Source: Kluyveromyces lactis
Lineage: Eukaryota > Ascomycota > Saccharomycetes > Saccharomycetales > Saccharomycetaceae
Reading direction: 5' to 3'
NCBI RefSeq assembly: GCF_000002515.2
Contig: NC_006040.1
Coordinates: 372,001 to 436,000, forward strand
DNA length: 64,000 nucleotides
In this document: positions 10,752 through 21,600 of the stretch, one piece after another
Layout of the letters: every line of letters begins with the position of its first letter
Numbering within the stretch: position 1 is the first letter of the stretch
Program-made: the position numbers and the translations under genes
Notes under the pieces: model-generated
Told to the model about the DNA's origin: nothing
What the model saw: the letters and a program-made list of their open reading frames with translations, nothing else
Database searches by the model: none

Positions 10752-11228
10752 CGTTGTTACAGATTGATTCGAGCTTTAATTGAATCAAGAGAATATACAC
10801 ATATATACATAAAATATTCTGCAATTGCAATATCTAATGTCTCGAGAGGTACTTACTTCTGTTCCTTATTTCACATTTCAATTATATATACTGCGAAAAA
10901 GTGGAAAATTACAAATCGAAAGTTTCGCCAGCTCTCGGCCGTTCTGAGCCAATTTCCCTATTGTGCGTTTTTTTATTTCGTCATTTATGCGATTTTGCAA
11001 GCGAAGGGACTTGACTGGCCTGACTACTGGCAAGGACAATGGAGAGCAAATTCGGTCACGTGATATTTGTCTGTTCTCATCATGTAGTCATATGAATATT
11101 ATGTATATACATTTGATGTCACTTGATGAAGGTTTGCGACTTACAATACACAGAGTACTGATATTTCAGGGTAGAATTGGATCACGTACCTCTCAAATAC
11201 AAATATACTGTAGCAATAGTTATATTCA
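10752..11228. other. Divergent promoter region MCR1/NNR2
   Basis: 477 bp. It contains a perfect Cbf1-type site GGTCACGTGA (core 11057-11062), 167 bp upstream of NNR2. Short overlapping frames here are not credible genes. Confidence 0.6.
11057..11062. promoter_or_regulatory. Cbf1 E-box
   Basis: CACGTG within GGTCACGTGA, the optimal Cbf1 context, in the MCR1/NNR2 divergent promoter. Motif match only. Confidence 0.5.
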
Positions 11229-12221
11229 ATGCTTGGATTAAAGTCTCATCATAAAGAACTGATCAAGCTGAGCAGGAATTGCGTTCCGAAGCTCACACCG
11301 CAATTGTACAAAGGTCAGTGCGGTAAGATATGCGTTGTTGGTGGTTGTGAAGAGTACACTGGTGCTCCTTACTTTAGTGCACATGCAGCTTCGATCTTTG
11401 GAAGTGACTTGGTTTACTTGCTGTGTGAAAAGAGGGCCGGATTACCGATTAAAGGGTACTCTCCAAACCTTATGGTGCATCCATACTTGGGTGACACTTA
11501 TAGTTCTACGCATGGGTTTCAATTTGAATTTGAGAAAGTTGCTTCGGTAGTTCAAAGGTGTCATGTGTTGGTAGTGGGGCCTGGGTTGGGAAGAGACGAA
11601 CAGATTATGCAGGAAGTACTTCAGCTCGTTGAAGAAGCTCCGAGTTTAGGTGATGACAATGATCGGTGTTTAGTTTTAGATGCAGATGGATTGTTCCTTT
11701 TAGCTTCTGAAAACCATACGGAAAGAATGCAAAAGGCATTGAAAGGGTATGGTGATAATCGTGTCGTTATCACTCCGAATGCAGTCGAGTTGAAGCGAAT
11801 CATGAATGCGTTGAACGTGGATTCGGTGGAAAAAGTTAGTGAGAAGCTTGGATGTATCACTGTTGCAAAGGGACAAAATGACATTATCGTTAATTCTCAA
11901 GGTGAACGTTGGGAAAACGACGTTCAGGGATCTATGAAAAGATGTGGTGGTCAGGGTGACACACTGACCGGTATAATCGCAACCATGTTTGGTTTCTCTC
12001 GTGCAGTGCATGATTTCAAATTGGAAACAATAGTAGAAGAAGGTAACGGAGAAAATCTTCCTTGGTCCAAAATGGCTATGCTATCTTGTTTCATCGGATC
12101 TACTGCAACAAGAATGGCTAGCAGGGCTGCTTATGATAAGGTAGGCAGACAATTGCAAACTACTGACATGAACAACATGGTGGGAGAAGTGTTCAATGAG
12201 TTATACCCTCCTTCACAGTGA
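11229..12221 (+). CDS. NNR2: ADP-dependent (S)-NAD(P)H-hydrate dehydratase
   Basis: 330 residues, ribokinase-like fold of the CARKD/YjeF C-terminal family. Visible motifs are ICVVGGCEEYTGAPYFSA near residue 36, GPGLGRD about 117, LVLDADGLFLL about 147, and the active-site GGQGDTLTG (240-248, catalytic Asp244). It uses a nucleotide triphosphate to dehydrate damaged NADHX/NADPHX back to NADH/NADPH. The S. cerevisiae ortholog is YKL151C, and the alignment starts at this ATG. The last residues (TTDMNNMVGEVF) are also conserved. Confidence 0.95.
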   Translation: MLGLKSHHKELIKLSRNCVPKLTPQLYKGQCGKICVVGGCEEYTGAPYFSAHAASIFGSDLVYLLCEKRAGLPIKGYSPNLMVHPYLGDTYSSTHGFQFEFEKVASVVQRCHVLVVGPGLGRDEQIMQEVLQLVEEAPSLGDDNDRCLVLDADGLFLLASENHTERMQKALKGYGDNRVVITPNAVELKRIMNALNVDSVEKVSEKLGCITVAKGQNDIIVNSQGERWENDVQGSMKRCGGQGDTLTGIIATMFGFSRAVHDFKLETIVEEGNGENLPWSKMAMLSCFIGSTATRMASRAAYDKVGRQLQTTDMNNMVGEVFNELYPPSQ

Positions 12222-12353
12222 ACCACTGAGAAAGAAAAAACAGACTCATAAGTTGAACGCTTTTATTATTAGTTTGTAATTAGTTCTTGGCATATATACA
12301 TACATCAATTACGAACACTCTTTTTATGACTAAATTACCTTTGCATCTAAACT

Positions 12354-13292
12354 TCACAGCGTCCATTCGTCAAAGTATAGGACATCTTTATCTGAACTGG
12401 AAGCTGCCATGGAATTTCCGTGACTGAATATAGAATATTCTTCTCTTTTCGAACTTTGTTGTCCCCCAACAGGTTGAGTCATCTGTAAGACACTTTGCAA
12501 CGTTACTCTGAAGCAATCAAAAGATACTTTCTCCAACTTATCGTCATATACAAGAACTTCGCACAGTGATCTAATATCTGGTTTCGTTAGTTGTTCTGTA
12601 GATATTCCTGATTCAGAAATAAATTCAAGGATCTCTTCGATCGTGGTGTAACTTTTGACGTTACTGGAATAGAGTGCGTCTCTACCGTTTTCGTCGGAAA
12701 AGTTGTTAAAACCATTTGGATATGTTCTTTCCGCTGTGAATCTCCAAACGATGGTCAGAAGACTGTTTATAAACTCAACGTCCAATTCACTATCTGTGAA
12801 CCACGGACCACCTGTTACGTCAATGGATGGTTGCAAATTGTAAAGCATGTATATCTTTCTGGTTGGGTATTTGACACTCTTTACACTCTTTACGTACCTC
12901 TGTGATTCAAGTGATTTTAAACATTTCAGAACCACATGTTGGTGTAAATTTGTCTTCGCCTTGATCGTTTTCGTCCATATACCCTCTCTTCCACTAGCTT
13001 CGATGTATGAGTAGACAAGAGCCTCATCTGAGCTCATCCCGCTTTTCTTTTCTGCTTCAGCTGCATCTACTGCTTGGAACTTAAGTTCTTTATTCTGTTT
13101 CACTAACTTCAATAGATTCTTATCCAAAAGTTCCTGAACATATTGCATTAAATCACTTAACGAGCAGTTGTCTAACATGGAAGTTAACTCTTTTTGAGAG
13201 AACAATTTACCAGTTTCTTGAGAACACATCTTCTCATGCAGCTCTCTGGCTGGATCAGAGAGCTTTATTGTTGAATTAAATAACGAATTCAT
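12354..13292 (-). CDS. RPC34: RNA polymerase III subunit C34
   Basis: 312 residues from the ATG at 13292. The frame stays open to 13445, but the extra 51 residues (rich in Leu, no family similarity) precede the N-terminus expected from S. cerevisiae Rpc34, so I place the start at MNSLFNSTIKLSD. Tandem winged-helix domains occupy about 10-160 (LFSQKELTSML, SDEALVYSYIEASGREGIWTK, HQHVVLKCLKSLE) and the C-terminal part carries the GPWFTDSELDVEFI segment. C34 contacts TFIIIB (Brf1) and helps open tRNA and 5S promoters. Convergent with NNR2 at a spacing of 132 bp. Confidence 0.92.
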   Translation of the reverse strand: MNSLFNSTIKLSDPARELHEKMCSQETGKLFSQKELTSMLDNCSLSDLMQYVQELLDKNLLKLVKQNKELKFQAVDAAEAEKKSGMSSDEALVYSYIEASGREGIWTKTIKAKTNLHQHVVLKCLKSLESQRYVKSVKSVKYPTRKIYMLYNLQPSIDVTGGPWFTDSELDVEFINSLLTIVWRFTAERTYPNGFNNFSDENGRDALYSSNVKSYTTIEEILEFISESGISTEQLTKPDIRSLCEVLVYDDKLEKVSFDCFRVTLQSVLQMTQPVGGQQSSKREEYSIFSHGNSMAASSSDKDVLYFDEWTL

Positions 13293-13732
13293 TATCGGTT
13301 TCGAAGGAAAATACACCGTTTGCGTTCCTAACAATAATAGAGGTAGGCCTAAATAATGGTTCAATAGATCAGTTTGTAAATTTGTCAGGCGTCTGACTCT
13401 TTCATCAATTATTAGTTCGATAAGTTGAACCATTCCTCTTCTCATCGCGTGCTATTATTTTGAGCTTTGATCAGTTTTTTTTTTTTGAATCCATTCCAAA
13501 AGAAAAGCGGCAAACAGATGGAAGTTATACACACAATATAGTCAATGGAGAACATAAAGAGATCCGATACATGAAAGTACTTCTATCAATAAATGAACTT
13601 CCCTGTACTAGGCTTACGGTAATAAGAGTTGTATTCTTTTGAATATATATGAACTTTCAGTATTAAATAGATTCTAATTTTGTGTTTGAGTGGCTGTTCG
13701 TCACTCTTTTTATAAGCTCCATGATTTTTTGA
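13293..13732. other. Intergenic RPC34-ADP1
   Basis: 440 bp between the RPC34 start and the ADP1 stop, so it serves as RPC34 promoter and ADP1 3' region. The first 153 bp are open in the RPC34 frame (see RPC34). A T-run lies at about 13476-13485. Nothing else recognised. Confidence 0.55.
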
Positions 13733-16700
13733 TCACTTTTGCTCAATAACTATCAACTTAAGAGCGAAATAGCCGAATATTAGGAATATGACATTGAATA
13801 GCGCTAGTATTTTGACATCGAACACTAGGTTTTGTACGATGAAACCGAATGTGCTTAGGATAGTGGCACCTGGGATTTCAATATTGAGACCATACTTCTT
13901 CTCTCTAAGAACCAAAGACTTGACTTCATTGATAATCAAAGATTCGTAGGCGTAATAGAACACTGAAAGGTTCTTCAAATATTTGAACAGAATATTGTTA
14001 ATATCCTTAGTGTTGATGAATAATCCACTGAATAACAAAGAACCAAGGATTATCAAAACACTGATTATAATCGAGTTATTCAAGTCTTCAAAAATGATAC
14101 CAACTGTCAAAATCTCCAGTGAGATGGCAAGGTTGAATAAGATTAGAATACCTTCAAATTTGAAGAACCCATTATCATTCATATTTAAACCAACCAAAGG
14201 ATAAAGTATTAACCCAAGTAGGATAGGTGGTACCACACGTAATGGAATAATATCAGATAGTATTTTTGAAATGTAATACGCTAGCGGAGAATAGTAATGA
14301 TTGGAACGTTCCTTGATAAAAATCAATCTTTCCAAAGAGAAGGAGCTTAACCCAGTGAATGTCAGGAAACCGAAATACGTTAAAATAAAGAAGAAAAGGC
14401 CTAGTCTGTTTTGGAATCCACTGATATCGTTTTCAACATTATAGTATAGGATACCCAGGAATAAACCCAAAGCTACCGTCAAGACGTAGTTACCTAACAA
14501 TAGCTTTGGATTCCTGCAGACATTTTTGAACGTTCTTGAACTCAAAATTGAGAGTTGCTGCAAGAAAGTTGCCGCTTTGTATGCTTGTGGAATTCTTAAT
14601 TCTTCGTTTATACCGGCAGACAAAATTTCATTAATTTCAAACTTCAGTTTCTGGAAATATGCACCATCTTTGAAAAGAGAATGTAATAGGTGCGTGTTGA
14701 CATCACCCACAGTTTGGCCCTCGTTTTCGGACTGAGATAACAAATCCCTAAATTCGTCCCTGTGAAGAGCCAGATGTTCCCACTCTGTCTGTGTTGGGCT
14801 TCCAGTCAAAGAACGGCGATGCGGCTCAACCCTGTGAACTGGGTTAAGACCCTCTGTAGTAGGTAGTGTAGCCTCAAGGTCATCGATATTTGCCCTCGTA
14901 ACAAATTTAGATGGTTCAAAAGTCACATCAATTAGATAATCAGCAATGTTGTAATCCGGTGGACAGGCATAACCCTCATTTTTCAAGAATTCATTGACTT
15001 TATGAGCATCTCCAGAATAAACCATTTTACCGTTGCTTAAAAGAACCAATTTATCAAACAGTTGGAAAATGCTGGATCTTGGTTGATGGATGGAAAGAAC
15101 CAACGTTTTGTTATAATGATTAGCTAGTCTAACCAAGCATTCTATAACATTGTTAGCATTGTTAGCGTCTAACCCTGAAGTTGGCTCATCAAGGAAAAGA
15201 ACCTGAGGAGAAGTAACCAATTCGCAAGCAATGGAAACTCTTCTCTTTTCACCACCACTGATGCCTCTTTCATATTCACTTCCAATTACTCTATCTCTAA
15301 TGTCGAAAATCCTTAATTCTTCCAAAACATCGTATACTCGTCTTTGTTTAGCACTGAAGCTTAGTTGTCTAGGCAAACGCAATAAAGCACTGTTCAATAC
15401 AGTTTCATAAACTGTCAACGTCGGTAACAAGTAGTCCTCTTGGTCGACAAATCCGATAATCTTAGAATATTTATCCTTATCGATATCTACACCGTTAACC
15501 TTTATTGAGCCGGTAACTTTACCAGTTTTGTTCTTCATGGCAAGGATATCAAGCAAAGTAGTTTTACCAGCGCCTGAACCGCCCATAATGGCTAACATCT
15601 CACCAGGTTTAACAGATCCTGTGACTTCATTCAATACGTCAGCAGTCACATTCTTAGCAGGAGACACCTCATAAGTGATATTTTCAAAAGTCAAAGTTGC
15701 ACTTGAATTTGTTTTGAAAAGGTCAAAATCATCCTCATCGTCACCATCAGATAGCTTAATTGGGCCATTGGAAAATATAGGGCTTTTAGAAATGAAGTAG
15801 ATGGCAATAGACGCGACAGCAAATATCCCCACAGAACTCAAAACAAGAACTAGAATGGATGACGTTGACAAACGGTCTTTATCTGGAATTTTGTAGCCCG
15901 GAATCTCACTGTAATGAACACATTCACCAGATTCACATTTCAACGTAATGTAAGGATCTCCAAATACAGTTAGGATTAAATCATTCATGCTAGGTTCCGA
16001 AAATTTACATTTTTTTGTTTCCAAATCACAACTAAAGTCACCAGGACCCTTAATTGTTTCAGTCAAGAAATCGGAAATATCAATAGACCCCTTTCTACCA
16101 CAAAGCATTTCGCCAGGAACACATTTACACTTAACGTTCTCACATTTATAGTGTGACACATTCTTTTGCAAATCATACTCAAATGCACATGTATCTAACC
16201 CGCAGTAAAAGCTCTCGACTTGATCAATCCAAAATTGAAAATTGCATAACTCAGAAGTCTTATTGCATGAGAAAGTAACCTGAGGAATTGCCCCCTTCAA
16301 GATCTCCACAATCTTCGTATTTGTAACATTGCATCCTTGATGGAATTGGTTGACAATCATACCATTCTTATAACATGTCCCCTTCAAACCACTGGGCATG
16401 AAGGCATCACAAACAGAATCTTCTTGACAGACGTTACAATTGATAGAGCCCCAACCTGGACTACACTCACACGTGTTAGTTTCGTTGCTTCTCATCGGCC
16501 TCTTGGAGTTATCGTCGCTCAATGCACCACATAGTGGCACAGAACAGTCATCACCGCCGAACCCTTCAAGACATTCACACCTCCCATTATACGAATTGCA
16601 CTCTGAAAACTGTTTACATTCAAACATAGGAAGCATACAATTGAAACAAGGTGGGCATTGATCATTATTAGGTTTTTTTCCTCCTCTTTCTGGCAAGGTT

Positions 16701-16801
16701 CCTGGCCGGAAACTGGTCTCTTGGCCAATTATTTCACTACTGACATATGCCACCAACCATAAGAAACTGAACAGACTCGGTAAATATCTGTATGCAACCA
16801 T
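13733..16801 (-). CDS. ADP1: ABCG-type half transporter with Cys-rich extracytoplasmic domain
   Basis: 1022 residues. A signal peptide (about 1-22) leads into a long Cys-rich luminal or extracellular domain with EGF-like segments (about 50-300), a membrane span near 313-335, then the nucleotide-binding domain: Walker A GGSGAGKT at 407-414, signature ISGGEKRR, Walker B VLFLDEPTSGLD. The C-terminal 250 residues hold the ABC2-type membrane helices. S. cerevisiae Adp1 has the same unusual layout and similar length (1049). Its substrate is unknown; ER or vacuolar location is reported for the family. Complete, with no frameshift. Confidence 0.95.
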   Translation of the reverse strand: MVAYRYLPSLFSFLWLVAYVSSEIIGQETSFRPGTLPERGGKKPNNDQCPPCFNCMLPMFECKQFSECNSYNGRCECLEGFGGDDCSVPLCGALSDDNSKRPMRSNETNTCECSPGWGSINCNVCQEDSVCDAFMPSGLKGTCYKNGMIVNQFHQGCNVTNTKIVEILKGAIPQVTFSCNKTSELCNFQFWIDQVESFYCGLDTCAFEYDLQKNVSHYKCENVKCKCVPGEMLCGRKGSIDISDFLTETIKGPGDFSCDLETKKCKFSEPSMNDLILTVFGDPYITLKCESGECVHYSEIPGYKIPDKDRLSTSSILVLVLSSVGIFAVASIAIYFISKSPIFSNGPIKLSDGDDEDDFDLFKTNSSATLTFENITYEVSPAKNVTADVLNEVTGSVKPGEMLAIMGGSGAGKTTLLDILAMKNKTGKVTGSIKVNGVDIDKDKYSKIIGFVDQEDYLLPTLTVYETVLNSALLRLPRQLSFSAKQRRVYDVLEELRIFDIRDRVIGSEYERGISGGEKRRVSIACELVTSPQVLFLDEPTSGLDANNANNVIECLVRLANHYNKTLVLSIHQPRSSIFQLFDKLVLLSNGKMVYSGDAHKVNEFLKNEGYACPPDYNIADYLIDVTFEPSKFVTRANIDDLEATLPTTEGLNPVHRVEPHRRSLTGSPTQTEWEHLALHRDEFRDLLSQSENEGQTVGDVNTHLLHSLFKDGAYFQKLKFEINEILSAGINEELRIPQAYKAATFLQQLSILSSRTFKNVCRNPKLLLGNYVLTVALGLFLGILYYNVENDISGFQNRLGLFFFILTYFGFLTFTGLSSFSLERLIFIKERSNHYYSPLAYYISKILSDIIPLRVVPPILLGLILYPLVGLNMNDNGFFKFEGILILFNLAISLEILTVGIIFEDLNNSIIISVLIILGSLLFSGLFINTKDINNILFKYLKNLSVFYYAYESLIINEVKSLVLREKKYGLNIEIPGATILSTFGFIVQNLVFDVKILALFNVIFLIFGYFALKLIVIEQK

Positions 16802-17301
16802 AACACTTTTTCTGGTAAACTTCCGTCTATGTCTTACACGAAGTTTCCAACCGTAATTGACCCCTATTAAGCAGAACCAGCTACTATCCTTACCGGGATT
16901 CGATCGAATTTAAGGTCCCTTCTGTCTTGTCTTGTTATTATAAGGTAAATCGCAATGCTTCCTTTTAAAGCATATCTCCCATTGTACGGGTAACTGAAGG
17001 AAGATAATTATATACATTACCCGGATATGTGACAGTGTGATCATCCAGAGTAAGACATGTGAGAGAGAGGGGGAGAAGATGGCCTGTGCTACTGCTGTTG
17101 TAGCATTTGCGAGTAGGCGAGTCATGACTGTTGTAAGCTATGTATATGTGCTAGGTAATTATTCCGCTGTTAATTATCTTCTTTTTAATGTCAACTTTAT
17201 ACCTTTTGAAACATAACGTAAAATTAACTGTCCAAATATCATCAATCGATTGAAACAGTTTAAGTTAAAGATGGATTCTACTATCTAAATTACAGTTTTA
17301 T
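16802..17301. other. Intergenic ADP1-glutaminyl cyclase-like gene
   Basis: 500 bp, the ADP1 promoter. It contains an inverted pair of Reb1 cores, CGGGTAA (16987-16993) and TTACCCG (17017-17023). A 71-codon frame over 16910-17125 (-) crosses these sites and is not credible. Confidence 0.6.
16987..17023. promoter_or_regulatory. Inverted Reb1 site pair
   Basis: CGGGTAA at 16987-16993 and TTACCCG at 17017-17023, about 190-220 bp upstream of the ADP1 start codon (16801). The facing arrangement resembles the pair at 4645-4668 in the CHS5/SDH1 region. Confidence 0.6.
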
Positions 17302-18309
17302 TTACGAAGTGATCTCTTGAATTACTGGTTTGAATGGATGGAGCGGCACTTTGTCTGGGTTCCAATATTTTATTATGAATTCACACATTATTATGCACCA
17401 TTTATGGATATGTTTCTCATCGAGATGAGCGTAGTCATCAGCTAAGGTGTGCCAAGATGAGGGGAATGGGAATGGAATCAAATGTAACGTCTTGACTCCT
17501 CGCGTAAAAAAGGGTTCTTGATCATCTGATATGCGGATGTTATTACTTACCGAACTTTGGAAAATTTTGTCCGATGCGCCGTAGAACTTGTTATACGTTC
17601 TCTCAATTTGTAGCAAGTTTTTGTAGAATGCTCGAGCGGCTTTGGTGTAATTTGGGACGGTGATGGATTCTTTACCACCTAGAAGGTCTAGCAATACGAA
17701 TAGGTCCATTTTGTCCAAGGTTCCATCTTTTTCCCATTTTGCTGCTGCGTGTCGTGATCCGTACAAAGAATCTGTACTCGTCCATTCCTTGAAAGCTTCT
17801 TCCCCATCAAAGAAGATAATTTTAACACCAGTAAATTGCCCTAGTAACGTTGGATCTATCACTGATAAATCCTCAGTAATAACGTCATCTATAAAATGAG
17901 ATAGGTATAGTAACATTGCACATGGTGCAGCACTGTCAATACCCCCAATGAACCCATCTGGTTCCAGCTTCGAATCATAATGAGCAGCAAGAGCAAGATA
18001 ACTATCATTTGATCCAAGGCTAAAGATCATATTGGTGAACTCGTACCCGTTTTCTTCAAAATTTTGTAATTCGACTGCCCAGTTCTGATTCATAGATTTA
18101 AACTCATCTAAGACAAACTCTTGTACCTCTTTCGAACCCTTTGAACCTGGCACTCTCGTCTTGTTGAAAGGGCTCAATAGCGGACCGGAATAAGTTTCGT
18201 TAATACTCATTAGGTCTGCCAATGTTGAATCATAGTAGCTTTTGAATGGAAATTCACAAACACAGCCTTGAAGAAACCATAATTGTAAGAGAAACCAAAC
18301 GAACAGCAT
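17302..18309 (-). CDS. Secreted/luminal glutaminyl-peptide cyclotransferase-like protein (M28 family)
   Basis: 335 residues; ortholog of S. cerevisiae YFR018C, by sequence and by its place next to FAB1. A hydrophobic signal peptide spans about 1-18. The M28 zinc site is visible: AAHYDSK (about 109-113), GGIDSAAPC with Asp125, FFDGEEAF with Glu170/171, and SSWHTLADD with His287. In animals and plants this fold cyclises N-terminal Gln to pyroglutamate. The yeast activity is not established, so I give the family and not an enzyme name. Divergent from FAB1 with 292 bp between the starts. Confidence 0.9.
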   Translation of the reverse strand: MLFVWFLLQLWFLQGCVCEFPFKSYYDSTLADLMSINETYSGPLLSPFNKTRVPGSKGSKEVQEFVLDEFKSMNQNWAVELQNFEENGYEFTNMIFSLGSNDSYLALAAHYDSKLEPDGFIGGIDSAAPCAMLLYLSHFIDDVITEDLSVIDPTLLGQFTGVKIIFFDGEEAFKEWTSTDSLYGSRHAAAKWEKDGTLDKMDLFVLLDLLGGKESITVPNYTKAARAFYKNLLQIERTYNKFYGASDKIFQSSVSNNIRISDDQEPFFTRGVKTLHLIPFPFPSSWHTLADDYAHLDEKHIHKWCIIMCEFIIKYWNPDKVPLHPFKPVIQEITS

Positions 18310-18601
18310 ACCGTTGAGACTTATAAAGGCAGCAAGTAAATTTTCGTGCTATACTATCTTACAAAGTGTAATCCCCACAGTGCCTGCAGAATAAGAAAAT
18401 GTACAGTCTTCCACTCAGCCCTTTTCGTCACATTCTCTTGATTCTAATGACATTGTTCAAAAGCTTTGTTTTAAAGGATGCCGATTCAAATGTATAAACA
18501 AAATAAAGAGAAGTAAACAAAATACTTGCTGCAGTGAAGCATCAATAGACATAGATTCAGATATCGATTCAGTTCACGACTGACTCACACACATATATCT
18601 C

Positions 18602-21600
18602 ATGTCCCAGTCAAGTAGGGATATGAGCTTATTACCTGATATGGGTGATGGGAGTAATAGTGATGACGGTACCAATGATAACAGGAATTCCAGTAATAAC
18701 AATAATAGTAAGCCGGAGATACCAGATTTTATGACTCAAAAACCTCTACTGTCAAGGACCACAACGGAGGTGGACACAAATCCTGTTCTAAGTGATATGC
18801 AAATATCCGCACCCATTGGCTTAGAGTTGACGAATGAGAGACGTGAAAGTTCAAATGGGGACGATGTCCAAGATAATAGAATGACGATAAGATCGAACAT
18901 TGCACTGCCATTACCGAAACTCACAAAAGATGCCGAAACTCCAAATTTACATAGCGAATCGCTACAGCGGACGTTGACTAATGATTCTACTACTGATTTT
19001 GACGTTCTTTCGAAGACAGATTCTGAAAACCCATCTCTAGGGCAAGGAGAGCAACCCAAATCATTACACTTTTCGTTAGGAAATAGTGCCCGGACCAAAA
19101 GATCTAGCATATATGAATCTAAGTCGACAGTTACAGCAATTCCAATAAGAACCCCTTCAAATTCCAACAGAAATATTCACGCTTATAACCACCCACATTC
19201 TTATTCGGACAGAGATGATGTGGTGTCCATGAAGAGTGTCTCCTCATCACTAACAGCATCTTTCTCACGAAGCTTCTTGTTCGGATTCTATGACAAGAAG
19301 CAAAAGGGAAAATCGAAGAAGAAGAATATTTTGTCCAAAGAGTACTGGATGAAGGATGAGAGTGCAAAAGAATGTTTCAACTGTGCTAAGCCATTTACAA
19401 CCTTTAGAAGAAAACATCATTGTCGAATTTGCGGACAAATTTTCTGCAGTAGCTGTAGTTTCCTAATAACTGGTGAGAGCTTTGGTTATAGTGGACGAAT
19501 GAGAATATGTGGCAAGTGCTACGAACACTCTATGAACTACGAGGATTCCAGTGAGGAAGAGTCAGAAGAAGAAATCATTCATGATCAAGTAAGCAGTAGA
19601 AACATTGATGATGATGCCCCATCTTTAAACAACGATGACATACAAAGTATCCTTACAAATGTAGATGATCATAAGGTCCACATAAGCACTCCTGAGCCCC
19701 TGCCGAGAATGGCTATTCCAGCAACAAAACAAGGTGAGTCTTTAGAAATTTCTTTCCATAGTAAAGCAAACAACCACGGTTACCGCAAAAGTAGGCCACG
19801 TAGAGGAACACAAGACAGATATGCTTTGCACAACCTCGAAAAGCTTTCTCCAATACCACAAGAGCATGCTGATTCAAAACACTCTCCCGAGCGATCCTTA
19901 CTGATAAATAAAAATAGCCAGCATGGGCATATGAGACCGTCATTTTCAAGTTACCTAAGCCAAAAAAATGGGAGCGCTCTAAGGAAAGATACGCCCAACA
20001 ACCCAAATGTGATGAAAACTTTAGCCAATAACAACTTCAAATTTGAGTTCAATTATGACATGAATAACTTCCAAAGCTATCTGCAGAAAGAGCGGCAACC
20101 CGCAGGATTATCTGAGAGCAAACAGCTGCCACTTTTATCAAATCGCTATAGCAGCCCAAACTTTCAAAGCGGATTTGAATCGAGCGACGAGGGTTCTGAA
20201 GATGAGGCATCAATGTCATTGTATACAGCATTGAATGAAACACATAAACACGATAAAAATCGTTCTCTAACAATGAGGAACTCGACAAATTCATCACAAC
20301 GTGCCGAGGCTTCTCTACAAAGAATGAGACAAAGAAGAAAAAGTAAGAGCAGACCTGGTCCCATTAACAATAATGGCAGGGGAGAATTTAGCTTTATGAA
20401 TTTAAGCGCACCGAATCTCGTAACAGTTGTAAACAACGACTTAGTATTTTCGAAGAATCAGAACCCCCAATTGCAAAAGCAGAAGTATGATTCTAATTCC
20501 AAGGATGCAAGAAAATCGATACTCAACTCATCTACATGGAGAAGAATATCTCTTGACAAGAGAGAAGAACTAAACGATGTTTGTAAGTTGCACTTAGAAG
20601 CGCTTTTACAGCAAGCATTAACAGATCAAGAGATACCAGGAGAGGGAGATTGGATTGCTATATTTAATAAAATGATTGGTCAAATCCAAGGAATACCTTT
20701 AGACGCAAGAAAAGCCGGTGATCTAGACTTCAAACAGCAGCATGTTAAAATAAAACGTCTCCCCGGTGGGAGTGTGCTAGATTCAATGATTCTGAATGGT
20801 GTTTTGTATTCGAAAGGTTTACCTTTAAAAACTATGCCCAGAGTGGTTATGAACCCTCGTATTCTTTTGATAATGTTTCCTTTGGAGTATCAAAAGCACA
20901 ATAACCACGTTATCAGTATAGAATCCGTTGTTGCACAGGAAAAAGAGTATCTCAAAAAGCTTGTGCTGAGACTTCAATCCTTGAATCCTGATATTATTCT
21001 AACTGGAACTTCAGCCAGTGGGTATGCTCTACAGTTATTCCAAGAGGTAGGAATTGTCGTGCAATGTAATGTGAAACCACAAGTCATAGAAAGGATATCC
21101 AGGTTTACAGGCTGTGACATTGTTATTACAATGGATAAACTATCTAGTAATATCAAATTAGGTACGTGCGAGAGGTTCGAAGTTCGCACATACATATATG
21201 GAAATTTGAGTAAAAATTACACTTTTATTACAGGCTGCAAAACACAAGCAGGTATTACATTAGTCCTCAGAGGAAATACTTCCGAAGTTTTGAGAAAAGT
21301 GAAAGACGTTGCAGAATTTGTGGCATACGCTGTTTTCTCTATGAAGTTAGAAAGCTCCTTCTTTAATGACAACTTCTTACAGCTGAATATTGAGGCTTAT
21401 AAGCATATACAACTGTTGAAAAAGCAAAACGAATCATTTACCGGATTCTTTGCAGACTTCATTGAAAAATTCAACAGACGGATATTGTCAGTTTCTCCAA
21501 TTGTTGAATTTCCCGTTCCTTATCTACTACAGAAAGCTAGAGACGTAGAGCAACAGCTAATAGAAAAAACAGCTTTGGTAAAGAAACTTCAGGATTGCGC

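Noticed and set aside
11112-11175. TTGATGA ... CTGA as a C/D box snoRNA
   Set aside because: The C box lacks the purine at position 1, there is no terminal stem and no visible C'/D' pair.
18581-18587. TGACTCA just before the FAB1 start as a Gcn4 site
   Set aside because: It lies 15 bp before the ATG, inside the expected 5' leader, so it is unlikely to act as an upstream activating site.
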